Positions 25,873 through 35,283 of a stretch of DNA of 64,000 nt are shown here, one piece after another; position 1 is the first letter of the stretch; each line of letters opens with the position of its first letter. Position numbers and translations under genes: made by a program. Below the pieces are notes generated by a model. The model saw nothing but the letters and a program-made list of their open reading frames with translations. It was not told where the DNA came from and searched no databases. The DNA lies in NCBI GenBank assembly GCA_016795325.1, contig JAEUHY010000036.1, forward strand, positions 186,001 to 250,000. The letters are read 5' to 3'. The DNA is from Planctomycetota bacterium. GTDB lineage: Bacteria > Planctomycetota > UBA1135 > GCA-002686595.

Positions 25873-28464
25873 TCACTGTCGCGCGAGCTTCGCGGCGGCC
25901 TCGACTGCGGCGCGGTCCCAGCTCACAGTCACGTGGGCCGGCAGCTCGTCGGGCGGCAACGTTGGCAGACCGACTACGGTGCAGGGAAACTCGACGTCCC
26001 GGGCGCCGCAGACACGTGCGCGCAGGGAAATGCGAGTGTGGCGGTAGCACTCGAGTTCCAGCGCCTCGCCGGGGAGAAGTTGTTCGTCGTCGTCGGGGTC
26101 GTCGAAGTCGCACTCCCCCGCCGGAGAGGTGACGAGCTCGATCCGAATCTCGCAGTCTTCGGGCCATTCCAAGTCCGCTGCGGCGGAAACGACGATGCGC
26201 GCAGCGGGCTTGAGCTGCACGGTGTCGTCGCACGTGGCGGGATCGATGCGCAGGCTCCGATCGAGCTGGTTGGAGATCCACACCGGGCCCTCGTCGCGAT
26301 CGAGGAGGATCTTGCCCGTGCGCGAGTACTGGCTGCGCGCTTCGCCGTCAGGCACGAGCGGAGGTCCGCAGACGAACACCTGGCGGCACGGCGCGCCCGT
26401 CGGGTCGAGCACGAGGACCTCGCGCCAGCGTCCTTCGTTCGCGAGATCGAATGGATCCAGACGCGGATCGACGTTCGTGGCGCCCGCTTCGATGCGCACG
26501 CCCTCGATGGTCGCGAGGGGCTCCTCGAGGGAGCCGTATTCGATCGTCACGTCCCACAGGCCCGCGGCGAGTTGTTCGAGCACGAAGACGCCCTCGGAGT
26601 CGATGCGCGCGCTGTGCTTGTCGGGGTACGGCGTGTCCTCCGAAACACCGCGGCGTTGCGCAGCCACTCTCAGGAAGAGGGGAACGAACGGCCCCGAAAA
26701 CAAGATGCGTCCGCGCAACGTCGCGCTGCCGGAGAGCACAAGCTCGGCGTCTTCGAAGCCCGCCGAGAAACGCTGGAACGGCGAACAAGCGGCGGCGCCG
26801 AACGCACGCGCGAAGACTGGGCCGGAGGCCGTGCCGCGAAACTCGAAATGCCCTGTTGCGTCGGAGGTCGCGAGGCCGGCCCGCTCCCAGTTCGTTGCTC
26901 CCGCGGGCGACGTGGCGCCCCCCCTGTAGAGGTAGACGTCGACGTGCGCCTGCGGTTCGCCGTCGATGGAAAGAACGCGGCCCGCAAGGATCAGCGGCGC
27001 CTGTTCCGGGAAGCGTCGCGCCGTGAGCACGTCGAGCCAGTCTGCGGGGACTTCGAGCGCCCCTAGATCGAACTCGCGTTCCTCCAGCGCAAGCGTGAAG
27101 CGCCGCACGAGCGGCGTGACGGGCATGCTCCGATCCACGTTGAAGTCGAGGTGCACGGACTGGCGGAGTCGACCGTGGCGCGGCAGCGAGATGGAGAAGC
27201 GTCCGTCGCGCAGGGTGCGGATTCTCGGCGAGAGATGGGCGCTCCAATTCTCAGCTGCACTGGTGCTGAACCACAGATCCACGTGCTCCTCGTCCAAGGG
27301 CTTGCCCGACGTGTGCACGAGGCGGCCGCGCAAGAGGAACTGGTCCTGGGCGGACGAGACTCGCAGCGTGACTCGCTCGCCCGCTCGAGTCGGCCCCGGC
27401 GCTCGCGCGGAGACGTGCGCGCGCGTGTCCGCGACACCGGTGTGGGGCAGCACATCGCAACCGAGCCCGACAAACGGAAACAACACTTGGCCATCGACCA
27501 GTGCTCGCGTTCCTGTCGGCTCTCCACGTCCGGAGACGTCTTCGCGTGCGTGTGTAGCAAGCAGCTTGAGGCCGGCGACAGTGGCGGGCGTCGCGCCGTC
27601 GACTTGGAGCAGCACCTCGCCCGTCGGCGGCATCACCAGCGTGATGGGCTCGCCCAGAGTTAGCGCTGGGTCGAGCGGCGCCTCGACAGGTTGCGCGAGC
27701 GGCTCAGCCAGCGCGATCGTGTAGCGGTAGGAGTGATCCCACGGATCCGCGAGAATCGCCTGCAGGTGGTTGAGCCGTGCGACGCCCGTCGCGTCCGTCA
27801 ACGCGTGCGCGCGCTCCCATCCGACGTCCGAGTCGCCACTCTTGCGAACGGCGACCCTGGCGCCCGGAATCGGCTCGCCGGATGGCGCGACCACGAGCAC
27901 CACTGCGGAACGGTCCGCCTCCATCGGAAGCAGACAGGGAAAGCTGAACCGCTTGCTGAGGTCCACATAGCCCCACAGTCCGGGCGCTCGCGCCACGACG
28001 CACATGCCCTCGCTGGGCTCGGGAACGAAGAAGCGTCCCTCGGCGTCGGGGCGGATCGGCGCGCCGCGCTCGTCGAGCAGCGTGTCGAGCGCACCCCGCC
28101 GCAACGCAGCGGAACCAGGCGTTTCCGCGCGTTCGTCGACCGGGTCGAATGCGATCCACGTCAGCTCGGCGCGCGCCACACGCCGCTTGTCCGCGCCGGT
28201 GACCGGAATCAACTCGAACTTGCGCTGCGCCCCTTGGATCTCGTTCGTCGCTGCGGATTTCGACGCAACGATCTCGCGCGCTCCGTCTGCGTCGCGCAGG
28301 TCAGCGCCAATCGCTGCGAGCCCCTGCTCGTGCGTCGCCGGCGAAGTGGTCCCAACCGACTCGACGCGCGCCGCCGCGCTGCCCGCAGTGTTTCGCGGCA
28401 TCCACCACCACGCGACGAGAACCGTCGCGATGAGAACGAACGCCAGCGAGAGCTTCGTGCGCAT
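25873..28464 (-). CDS. Membrane-anchored CarboxypepD_reg-like repeat protein
   Basis: The 863-residue protein begins MRTKLSLAFVLIATVLVAWWW, an uncleaved anchor or signal, followed by an Ala/Ser/Glu-rich linker. The rest is a series of beta-sandwich units of the carboxypeptidase-regulatory type, for example AVVLVVAPSGEPIPGARVAV, LRGRLVHTSGKPLDEEHVDL, LAGRVLSIDGEPQAHVDVYL and LRGRILFSGPFVPLFLRV. It lacks the sigma-factor module of the proteins at 10073 and 32501 but is built from similar exported repeats, suggesting a paralogous or partner ectodomain. Its 5' region, including a hairpin 32-50 bases before the start, is duplicated at 24071-24232. No enzymatic domain is visible. Confidence 0.8.
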   Translation of the reverse strand: MRTKLSLAFVLIATVLVAWWWMPRNTAGSAAARVESVGTTSPATHEQGLAAIGADLRDADGAREIVASKSAATNEIQGAQRKFELIPVTGADKRRVARAELTWIAFDPVDERAETPGSAALRRGALDTLLDERGAPIRPDAEGRFFVPEPSEGMCVVARAPGLWGYVDLSKRFSFPCLLPMEADRSAVVLVVAPSGEPIPGARVAVRKSGDSDVGWERAHALTDATGVARLNHLQAILADPWDHSYRYTIALAEPLAQPVEAPLDPALTLGEPITLVMPPTGEVLLQVDGATPATVAGLKLLATHAREDVSGRGEPTGTRALVDGQVLFPFVGLGCDVLPHTGVADTRAHVSARAPGPTRAGERVTLRVSSAQDQFLLRGRLVHTSGKPLDEEHVDLWFSTSAAENWSAHLSPRIRTLRDGRFSISLPRHGRLRQSVHLDFNVDRSMPVTPLVRRFTLALEEREFDLGALEVPADWLDVLTARRFPEQAPLILAGRVLSIDGEPQAHVDVYLYRGGATSPAGATNWERAGLATSDATGHFEFRGTASGPVFARAFGAAACSPFQRFSAGFEDAELVLSGSATLRGRILFSGPFVPLFLRVAAQRRGVSEDTPYPDKHSARIDSEGVFVLEQLAAGLWDVTIEYGSLEEPLATIEGVRIEAGATNVDPRLDPFDLANEGRWREVLVLDPTGAPCRQVFVCGPPLVPDGEARSQYSRTGKILLDRDEGPVWISNQLDRSLRIDPATCDDTVQLKPAARIVVSAAADLEWPEDCEIRIELVTSPAGECDFDDPDDDEQLLPGEALELECYRHTRISLRARVCGARDVEFPCTVVGLPTLPPDELPAHVTVSWDRAAVEAAAKLARQ

Positions 28465-28837
28465 GCTTGGTGGGAAATCGGGATCGGGAAGAGGCCCGCT
28501 GGCCTAGCCAGCGGAGCTTGCCAAGTTTCAGCGTGAAGAACGCCAATTCGCGGTTCCGTGCGCAAGCACGGTGTGGAACGACGCGCCGTTCGCGCGCAGC
28601 TGAGAACGCTACGTCGAGCGCCACGTGCGCACGACTCGCACCTCAGCTGAACCGACCGAGCGCCGCACGGCTCGCCAGCCCGCGTCGCGCGGCCCGCGCT
28701 GGGCCGTGAGGAGCGTTTTGCGGTTCGGGACCACGCAAGGCGCCTCCTCTGCGCGGAATGGAACGACTCGCTCCGGCCCATTCTCGCCGGTTAGCTTGCC
28801 CGTCCGCCGCTGGGCGAATCCGAGGAACGGCCGCGGA
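28465..28837. promoter_or_regulatory. Upstream region with conserved hairpin, shared by divergent genes
   Basis: This 373-bp region separates the minus-strand CarboxypepD_reg gene from a plus-strand gene. A perfect hairpin CCGCTGG-CCTAG-CCAGCGG lies at 28496-28514, in the likely 5' leader of the minus-strand gene. The same hairpin and about 160 bases around it recur at 24071-24232. A second shared motif, GCACGGTGTGGAACGACGCG (about 28567-28586), lies further out. Conservation of the hairpin in both copies, despite drift elsewhere, hints at a structured element. The rest is featureless. Confidence 0.45.
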
Positions 28838-29265
28838 ATGAACTACGAAATCGCGACTCCGCCCCTCGACCGTGCGCTCGACAAGTCGACGCGCAAGGAA
28901 GTGCTCGCCTACTCGGAGTGTTTTCTCACGGCCCTTCCGACTCGCGTGGAGATGCTGCAGAAGCAAGTGGCCGCCACGCGTGGGTACAAGTCGTGGCGTG
29001 CGGATTTCAGCGTGGAATTCCTTGAGCGCCTCGGTCGGTGGTTCGAGTCGCAGGTGGAATCCACGGCATCCCCAACGGAGCCGTCGCCGTCGAATGCGGC
29101 GGTTTTCGAGATGTCGGTCGAGGAACTCGAAGCGCTCGAAAGCGGTCTCTCGGGCAGGACGTTGTCGCTGTGCCGTCCTTCGCCCGCGTGGACGAACACG
29201 GCGCGCTGATCAACGTCGACGGCTACCGCAGAGCGCTCGATAGCGTGCTCCGTAAGAGCCTCTAA
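28838..29265 (+). pseudogene. Immunity-like small protein gene, broken by frameshift/deletion
   Basis: From ATG 28838 the frame encodes ATPPLDRALDKSTRKEVLAY, then LTALPTRVEMLQKQVAATRG, YKSWRADFSVEFLERLGRWF and a linker ending LEALESGLSGRTLSLC before a premature stop at 29209. This start resembles a family of small proteins seen beside polymorphic toxins (PLDxAL...RIxxL...GxxxWxxD...LGxWF), whose full length is about 200 residues; here the middle is shortened. In another frame, coding character continues to a stop at 29265 (VPSFARVDEHGALINVDGYR, ALDSVLRKSL). A frameshift near 29160 plus a deletion would explain this. No toxin gene is adjacent. Family recognition is from memory and moderate. 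Confidence 0.45.
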
Positions 29266-29743
29266 CGGAATGAGTCGTCGATGCTCGGGCGCGATGGCGC
29301 AGTTTGGTTGGCGTCGACGCGGCGACACGGGTTCGGCTAGCAACCCTTGGCGCCGCGGCGGCGCCGCCCAAGCGGATGACAGCGCGTCCGGGCGCCGGGA
29401 GGCATTTCGTTCGCGGCTCTAAAGGAGACTGCTTGTGTCTGGCGTTGTGCAGCGTCGGCGGCAAGCGGTGAGTGTTGTCGGTGCTCGCCTTTTTTGCTGC
29501 GGTGATAGAGCCGCGCTTGCCAATCCCTGCGATTCGTATCGGCGGCTACGGCCGGTCGAATTCAATGTTCCCGCGCAGCGGTCACAGTGCGGCGCCACTT
29601 GCGAGCACGAGTTCGCAGTCGGGCTTTGCGCGGCTGCCGCCGTGAGCCAGCGCGTGAACTTCGAGGCCCTGTTCCACGCCGTCGAGCACTGCATCCGCTC
29701 CATGCGCTTGAAGGCAGACGGCGCCGTGCACACCATCTCCGTC
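29266..29743. other. Gap with an ambiguous upstream start for the MORN/toroid gene
   Basis: Positions 29266-29420 hold nothing recognisable. A strong ribosome-binding site AAAGGAG (29421-29427) precedes a GTG at 29435 that is in frame with the downstream gene and would add 103 residues. That extension is Cys-rich and unlike a signal peptide. I could not tell whether it is a true N-terminus or leftover of another gene fused to the MORN gene. Confidence 0.35.
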
Positions 29744-31933
29744 ATGCTGCCTACGCTCGCAAGCTGGGTGATGATGTTGTTGTGCTCGTTGCAGTCCGCT
29801 CCGCCGCGTGTGGTGACCGAGACGTGGCCGGACGGCAAGCCTCGAGCGGAGTACCAGGTGCTCGACGTGGATGGCGCTCCCCAACGTTCGGGCAGCTATC
29901 GGGAGTGGCATCCCGACGGGCAGCCAGCGGTCGAGGGGCAGTATTCCAAGGGCGCAAGGGTGGGTCTGTGGACCACCTGGCGGCCGGACGGTCAGCGCTT
30001 GTCTCGCGGGAAGTACGTCGCGGACAAGCGCGCCGGCAAATGGACCTTCTGGAGCGAAGGCGGCGCGGAGGACCCGACCCTCAGTGGCGATTGGGCGTGG
30101 ATCGAGGTGCGGCACGAGAACGGGGCGCTGCGCGCGTGCGGGTATGAGCGCGACGGCGCGCGCCACGGTTCATGGACCTTCCAGTGGCCAGACGGTGCGC
30201 CGCAGTGCGCTGGCGAGTATCGAAATGGGGTGCGCCAAGGTGAGTGGGTGTTCCGGCACGCCGATGGCGCTCCCGCGCTCTGGCTGATCTCCGGTGTGTA
30301 CGACGGCGGCGAACGCACCACGTTCCTTTCCTCCGCGCGCTGGAACGAACTCGCCGGCGCTGGCGAGCAACGCGCGAGTGAGGCGGGGCGGCCCGCGCCC
30401 CCCGCGACGCCGACAGCGGAGAAGCGTGTGGGCAGAGGCGCGCCAGAGCGTCTCTGGGGAGTGCTCGCTCAGTGGAGCGCGCTCGACCTCAGCAAACCCG
30501 AGGGCGTCGAACGCAGCGCCCCCCTGCACCGGGCCGCGGCCGAACTTGCGGGCGGCTCGAGCTTCGGCTGGCCGACGGGCATCGACATGGCCGCGGCGAC
30601 GCTGCGGCCCGAGGTCGTGCGCTCGTGGCGGAGCCTGATCGCGCTGACCGCGTCCGACGCGCGCTTCTGGTCCATCGATGTCGCGGGGGCGGCCGACGAC
30701 GCGAGTTCGAGCCCGCGCGCCCTGCTCGGTGTTCCGCCGCTCGATCCGCTCGAGCGACCTCGCGCGGCAGGAATGAAGGCGGCCGGCGCCTTCGCCGCGC
30801 GCTTCGCCAAGCCTCGCGATCCCAAGCTGTCAGGTGGCCCCAACGCCGACACGGCGCTGCGGGAGGCGCTCGCCTGGTTGGCCGGTCATCAGCACGTCGA
30901 CGGGCGTTGGAGCGCTCTGTGCAAGCCCGGAGCTTGTCCGTGTGCGGAGGGTTCGGGGCGGGACGGGGAGGACATTGGCGTCACTGCGCTGGCGCTGCTC
31001 GCCTTGATGGGAGACGGCAACAGCCTGCACGACGGGCCGTACGCCGCCAACGTGGCGCGGGGCGTGGGCTGGCTGCTGCGATTGAGGCCCGACGACACTT
31101 ACTGGCTGCGCTACTACCGCCGCCGCGACGACGGCACGGAAACCTCCAGCGGCCATTGGATGGTCGGTCACGCGCTCGCGACCCTGGCGTTGTGCGAAGC
31201 CTACGGCCTGTCGGGCGACCCCACGGTGAAGCGAACCGCCGATGTACTTGTGCGGCAGCTCTCGGCCAGCCGCAACCCGTACAGCGGCTGGCGCTATCAC
31301 TACCCGCCGACTGGCGAGACCGACACGTTCGTAACGACCTGGGCCGCGTTGGCGATGGCTGCCGCCAACGAGGTCGGGCTCGCTGCCGACCGCGATTTCT
31401 CCGCGGGCGCCCTCCAATGGTTCGGCGAGGCGACGAATTCCACGACGGGGCGCGTCGGCTACATGGGGCCCGAAGGCGGACCTGGCGAGACCTTTCCGTC
31501 CGTGCGATACGCCGGAGTGAACGAACGCTTCGCGTTTCGCGGGATCGAGACCAACACGGCGGGTGTGCTGTGGTGCAGCCACCTCCTCGGACAGTCGAGC
31601 AAGACTGCGCCCTTCATGGGCAAACAACTGGCGCTGCTCGTCGCGAACCCACCCCGGTTCGAGGAGCTCCAACTCGACCTCCTGTACGTGTTCTTCGGCG
31701 CCAACGCTCTGTTCCAGCTCGGCAGCGAGGTCCAGTGGCAGGGCTGGATGAAGCCGGTCGACACTGCGCTGCTCGGCTCGCAACGCAAGGACGGCGCCTC
31801 TCGGGGTTCGTGGGATCCCAACGACGCCTGGGGCGCCGTGGGCGGCCGTGTGTACACAACCGCGATCAGCGCGTTGACGCTGGAGGTGCGCTTCCGTCGT
31901 CCGGGCCCAGCGGCGCGCCCGCGCGGCAAGTGA
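29744..31933 (+). CDS. Secreted MORN-repeat / prenyltransferase-squalene-oxidase toroid protein
   Basis: From ATG 29744 the product is 729 residues with a short signal (MLPTLASWVMMLLCSLQSAP). Residues about 20-200 are MORN/YwqK-like repeats (WPDGKPRAEYQV, YREWHPDGQPAVEGQYSKGA, WTTWRPDGQRLSRGKYVADK, WTFQWPDGAPQCAGEYRNG). After a linker, the C-terminal 380 residues resemble the alpha/alpha toroid of squalene-hopene cyclase and alpha-2-macroglobulin-type proteins (ALREALAWLAGHQHVDGRW, DIGVTALALLALMGDGN, ASRNPYSGWRYHYPPTGETD, VTTWAALAMAA). No DXDD cyclase motif was seen, so a binding or structural role is more likely than terpene cyclisation. An in-frame GTG at 29435 with a better ribosome-binding site leaves the start uncertain. 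Confidence 0.75.
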   Translation: MLPTLASWVMMLLCSLQSAPPRVVTETWPDGKPRAEYQVLDVDGAPQRSGSYREWHPDGQPAVEGQYSKGARVGLWTTWRPDGQRLSRGKYVADKRAGKWTFWSEGGAEDPTLSGDWAWIEVRHENGALRACGYERDGARHGSWTFQWPDGAPQCAGEYRNGVRQGEWVFRHADGAPALWLISGVYDGGERTTFLSSARWNELAGAGEQRASEAGRPAPPATPTAEKRVGRGAPERLWGVLAQWSALDLSKPEGVERSAPLHRAAAELAGGSSFGWPTGIDMAAATLRPEVVRSWRSLIALTASDARFWSIDVAGAADDASSSPRALLGVPPLDPLERPRAAGMKAAGAFAARFAKPRDPKLSGGPNADTALREALAWLAGHQHVDGRWSALCKPGACPCAEGSGRDGEDIGVTALALLALMGDGNSLHDGPYAANVARGVGWLLRLRPDDTYWLRYYRRRDDGTETSSGHWMVGHALATLALCEAYGLSGDPTVKRTADVLVRQLSASRNPYSGWRYHYPPTGETDTFVTTWAALAMAAANEVGLAADRDFSAGALQWFGEATNSTTGRVGYMGPEGGPGETFPSVRYAGVNERFAFRGIETNTAGVLWCSHLLGQSSKTAPFMGKQLALLVANPPRFEELQLDLLYVFFGANALFQLGSEVQWQGWMKPVDTALLGSQRKDGASRGSWDPNDAWGAVGGRVYTTAISALTLEVRFRRPGPAARPRGK

Positions 31934-32500
31934 CGGCGCACAGCCGGAGCTCCGCAGCCCGGCGCTGCGCTCCACGCTTCGCCGACGCTCCTGCGATCGA
32001 GCGAAGCCGCGATCGAAGCGTGCAGACCAACGCTTGGCGCCGCGTTGCGGCCGATCACCGCGACGAACCTCGCAACCAAGCAGCGAAAGCCGACGCGCCT
32101 TCTCGATCCGCGTCGCTCGGGAAAAGCGAAGCGAGCTTGGCGTCCAGAATGTCCCGCCGACCAAAGCGCGTCGTCATGGGCTGCTCGGCGTCCGACGGCA
32201 TAGGTCGCCGCGCGCGTGCCAGGCACGAACTTCACGCGCTCATTCACGGGATGGGTTTGGCGCCAGGGCATCGCCAAACTAGACAGCACGTGCGCCCAGG
32301 CATGGACGAGAACTGTCACCCATGTACCCGGACCGGACCCTGGCGGTGAAGCGGCCCCCTCGGTTGGTCCCCCCTCCCACCGAGGTCATCCCCTCGGAGC
32401 GTTCCGCGTCCACCTGCGCCGCCCCTGGGCGAACGGAGAACTGGGGCCGGATTTTCGAGTTGGTTGAACCCCTCGGAATTGGCGTGCTGTCCCGAGCGGC
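31934..32500. other. 567-bp gap upstream of the second sigma-fusion gene
   Basis: No credible gene. The segment 32350-32400 weakly resembles the short repeat box (CCACCGAGGTCATCCCCTCGG). Short direct repeats of CGATCGA/AGCGAAGC type occur around 31990-32140. The promoter of the sigma-fusion gene should lie near its 3' end, but no convincing -35/-10 pair was identified, and no Shine-Dalgarno is obvious before ATG 32501 (GAGCGGC only). Confidence 0.35.
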
Positions 32501-34588
32501 ATGAAGCAACCGCGAAACAGCCCGTCGAACGGCCTCACCCTGCCCACGGAGTGGACGGCGCACGGCCATGCGCTCCGCGCCCTGGCCACGCATTTGGTTG
32601 GCGGCGGCCACGACGTCGACGACCTGGTTCAGGACACCTGGCTGCGCACCCTCGAGCACGGCTGGCAGCGTGTCGCCGATCCGCGCGCCTGGCTCTCGAC
32701 CGTCGCCCGCAATCTCGGCCGCAACCGGCTCGCCGCTCGCGCACATCGGCTGGAGCGCGAATCAGCCAGCGCGCGGCACGAGGCGGTCGACGCGAGCGAT
32801 CGCTCCCTGGAACGTCTGGAGTTGGTGGAGCAACTGACGGCGGAGTTGCGCGCGCTCCCCGACGCCTACAGAACGGCGCTGCACCTGCGCTACTTCGAAT
32901 CGCAGACGCCCGAGCAGATCGCCGCGCGTCTCGACGTGCCGCTCGAGACCGTGCGCACACGACTGCGCCGCGGATTGAACGCGCTGCGCGAGCGCCTCGA
33001 TCGCCGCAACGGCGGTCGGCGCGAGCTGTGGTGCGTTCCGTTGGCGAAGTTCGCAGCGTTGCCCGATGCGGGTCGCCGGAGCGCAACCACCGCGCTCCGC
33101 GGCGCGCGCCGCTCGCTCGCACCCGCGGGCAGCATCGCCCTCGTGGCGATCGTCGCGTTGTACTTCGCTGTCGGGCGCGGCTCCGACGCGACCAACGTGG
33201 CTGCGCACTCTCCCGACGGCCATTCGCAGCCGCTGCAGTCGGGTTCGACTTGGGCGAGTGAGCGCGAGCCGGCGGACGTCGAAGCTCCGACGCTCGCCCG
33301 CACCGCGGCCGACCCCGTCCCGGCGACCACTGCCGCCACGCGGCGCGCCAAGCGTGTCCCGCCCAGCGCTGCGTCGACGATCCTCGCCCGCGTCGAGGCC
33401 TCCTGGGGTGCGCCCATGGAGGGCGTCCGCGTGGTGGCCCGCTGCGAGCCCGATGCGGAGGTTGTCGCCGTCACCGACCCGTCCGGCGTCGCGCGCTTGG
33501 AGCGGTTGGGCCAGGGTGACTGGACGCTCGAGGTGGATCCCGCGTCGCTGCCGCCGGGCTGGCTGCCCCCGGGCGAGCAGCAGCACTCAATCCAGCCGAA
33601 GCACGACCCCGAGTGGGGTTTCGGCGGGCGCCGGCTCACGCTCGACGGCGCCGCACTCGAGGCCGAGGTCGTGCTGGGCGTGTGGCGCGCGGCGAGCATC
33701 AGCGGTTACGTCTTCGCCGCGGATGGCTCCCCCGCCGCCCGCGTGCACGTCCGCGCCACGTGCCACGACTGGGGCCGCGGCAGTTCGGAGACGCTCACTG
33801 GCCCTGACGGCGCCTACACGATCGACCGGGTCTATCCCGGCAACCTGCGGGTGGTCGTGCTGACCGACCCCTCGCATCCGGCCCAGGTGCAGGCGCCGGC
33901 GCAGCAAGTGGAGGTCGTCGAAGGCTCGCAGAACCGCGTGAACTTCCGCTCCCACGCGCCGACCTGGAGCCTCCGCGGTCGGGTCGTCGACGAACACGGT
34001 CAGGGTTTCGCCGGCCTGCGCGTCGTCGTCGCACCGTGTGAATGCACCGACTCCGAGCATCCGCGTGGCGTGGTCACCGGAACGCTCGCCCGCTCTGCCC
34101 GTGTCGCGGCTGACGGCAGCTTCGAGATCCCTCGCCTGCCGCCGGGGCTGTTTCACGCGTCGGTGAATCCGCCGCGCCTCGAGGCCGGCCCCGGCGAGTC
34201 TCCGATCCAGTCGGTCGTGCCGCTCGATCCGGTGGATGCGCGCGAACAGCGTGGCGAACTCGTCCTGTCGACGGTCGTCGTGCCGCGCGCCAAGACGTTC
34301 ACGCTCGAGCTCCGCCCGCAGCGTCCAGTTGCGGGGCGCGGGCAAGGCTGGATGCAGCACTGCAACATCGTGTGGATGGAGCGTGGACCGCAGGGTGAGC
34401 TGGTCGAGCAACGCAGTTTCTTGCAAGAGAACGCACAGCACCACATGCGCTGGACTTGCTACGTGCCGCACCCCGACGTGGAGGTCGAGCTGTTCTGGCA
34501 CACGGCCGATCGCCAACCCCGCCCCTTCAAGCGACGCATCACTCCCAAGGCCGACGTCACCGAGGTGCTCGAGTTCCCCGTGGACTGA
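32501..34588 (+). CDS. ECF sigma factor fused to a membrane helix and CarboxypepD_reg-like repeats (second copy)
   Basis: The 695-residue protein has ECF region 2 at about residues 22-85 (GGGHDVDDLVQDTWLRTLEH, DPRAWLSTVARNLGRNRLAA) and region 4 at about 112-166 (LPDAYRTALHLRYFESQTPE, QIAARLDVPLETVRTRLRRG). A basic stretch leads to a membrane helix at about 209-225 (GSIALVAIVALYFAVG). The exported remainder has at least three beta-sandwich repeats (ASISGYVFAADGSPAARVHV, WSLRGRVVDEHGQGFAGLRV). Architecture equals that of the 10073-13687 protein, though sequence similarity in the sigma part is only family-level, so these are separate ECF lineages with the same tethering design. No anti-sigma gene is adjacent. 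Confidence 0.85.
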   Translation: MKQPRNSPSNGLTLPTEWTAHGHALRALATHLVGGGHDVDDLVQDTWLRTLEHGWQRVADPRAWLSTVARNLGRNRLAARAHRLERESASARHEAVDASDRSLERLELVEQLTAELRALPDAYRTALHLRYFESQTPEQIAARLDVPLETVRTRLRRGLNALRERLDRRNGGRRELWCVPLAKFAALPDAGRRSATTALRGARRSLAPAGSIALVAIVALYFAVGRGSDATNVAAHSPDGHSQPLQSGSTWASEREPADVEAPTLARTAADPVPATTAATRRAKRVPPSAASTILARVEASWGAPMEGVRVVARCEPDAEVVAVTDPSGVARLERLGQGDWTLEVDPASLPPGWLPPGEQQHSIQPKHDPEWGFGGRRLTLDGAALEAEVVLGVWRAASISGYVFAADGSPAARVHVRATCHDWGRGSSETLTGPDGAYTIDRVYPGNLRVVVLTDPSHPAQVQAPAQQVEVVEGSQNRVNFRSHAPTWSLRGRVVDEHGQGFAGLRVVVAPCECTDSEHPRGVVTGTLARSARVAADGSFEIPRLPPGLFHASVNPPRLEAGPGESPIQSVVPLDPVDAREQRGELVLSTVVVPRAKTFTLELRPQRPVAGRGQGWMQHCNIVWMERGPQGELVEQRSFLQENAQHHMRWTCYVPHPDVEVELFWHTADRQPRPFKRRITPKADVTEVLEFPVD

Positions 34589-35283
34589 CCTGGACGCGCG
34601 GCGGCTCCACCCCACGTGCACCAGCGAGAGGCTCGCCCCGGGCGCGCGCTGAACGTCGTTGTCCTGCGCGCCCAGATCGGCCTGCGACGCACAACTCTTC
34701 GCCAAACTCGGCGCGCGCAACTCCGCTGTCGCGCGCATGGAATCGCGCCGGCGACGGCGGACCTGCGAGCTCTCGTTCGACTGACCCACCGCGCCCGCCA
34801 CCCGCTCGCGCTCGACGGCACGTTCGTCTCCCCGAGCGGCGCTCTCACGTCGTCGAGTAAGCCGGCCGTCTTCACACTCCCCGATCCACGGCCACACTGT
34901 GCCGCGCTCAGTTGGCCAGCCCGCTCAGCGCGACCCGCGATGAGCGCTGCAGGTCAGTTGTCGAATCGGCGCCGCGAGGCGAACCTCCACGTTGCGCGCG
35001 AGCACCAACGCCTGCGGCGGAAGTCACCGGCTCGGATGTCCGAGCGACGAGAAACGACCCGGGTAGATGGCGCGCCCCTTCGGGAACGCCGCCGAGTTTC
35101 GGCGCACACCGGAGTCGGCGCAGCACACGCCGAGAACCTTTGGCGCTGACCCAGGACCTGAAGCCTCGCGACCCCTGCGCGGCAGGTTTGCGAGTTGGAG
35201 CGAGAGCTCGTGGCGCTGCGATGCACTCCGCCCCGCAAGGTCCTCGAACCCAGCGGCTCGCGGCGCGCGCGGAGTAGTGCTGC
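34589..35283 (+). repeat. Gap with a short-box repeat copy
   Basis: No gene. Positions about 34950-35042 are a clear short-box copy (TCGGCGCCGCGAGGCGAACC ... GCCTGCGGCGGAAGTCACCG then GCTCGGATGTCCG). Unlike most copies, this one is followed by a gene on the opposite strand. The parts 34589-34940 and 35050-35280 show nothing identifiable. Confidence 0.55.

Noticed and set aside
24500..29270. Chromosomal integron with attC-like repeats
   Set aside because: Small same-strand accessory genes and oriented repeats are suggestive, and ACCTAAC occurs right at the 25523 stop, but no matching GTTRRRY partner site, no consistent attC fold and no integrase gene were found.
29435..29743. Promoter and separate upstream gene of the MORN protein
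   Set aside because: A strong ribosome-binding site is present, but the extension is continuous with the MORN frame, so a separate gene could not be delimited.
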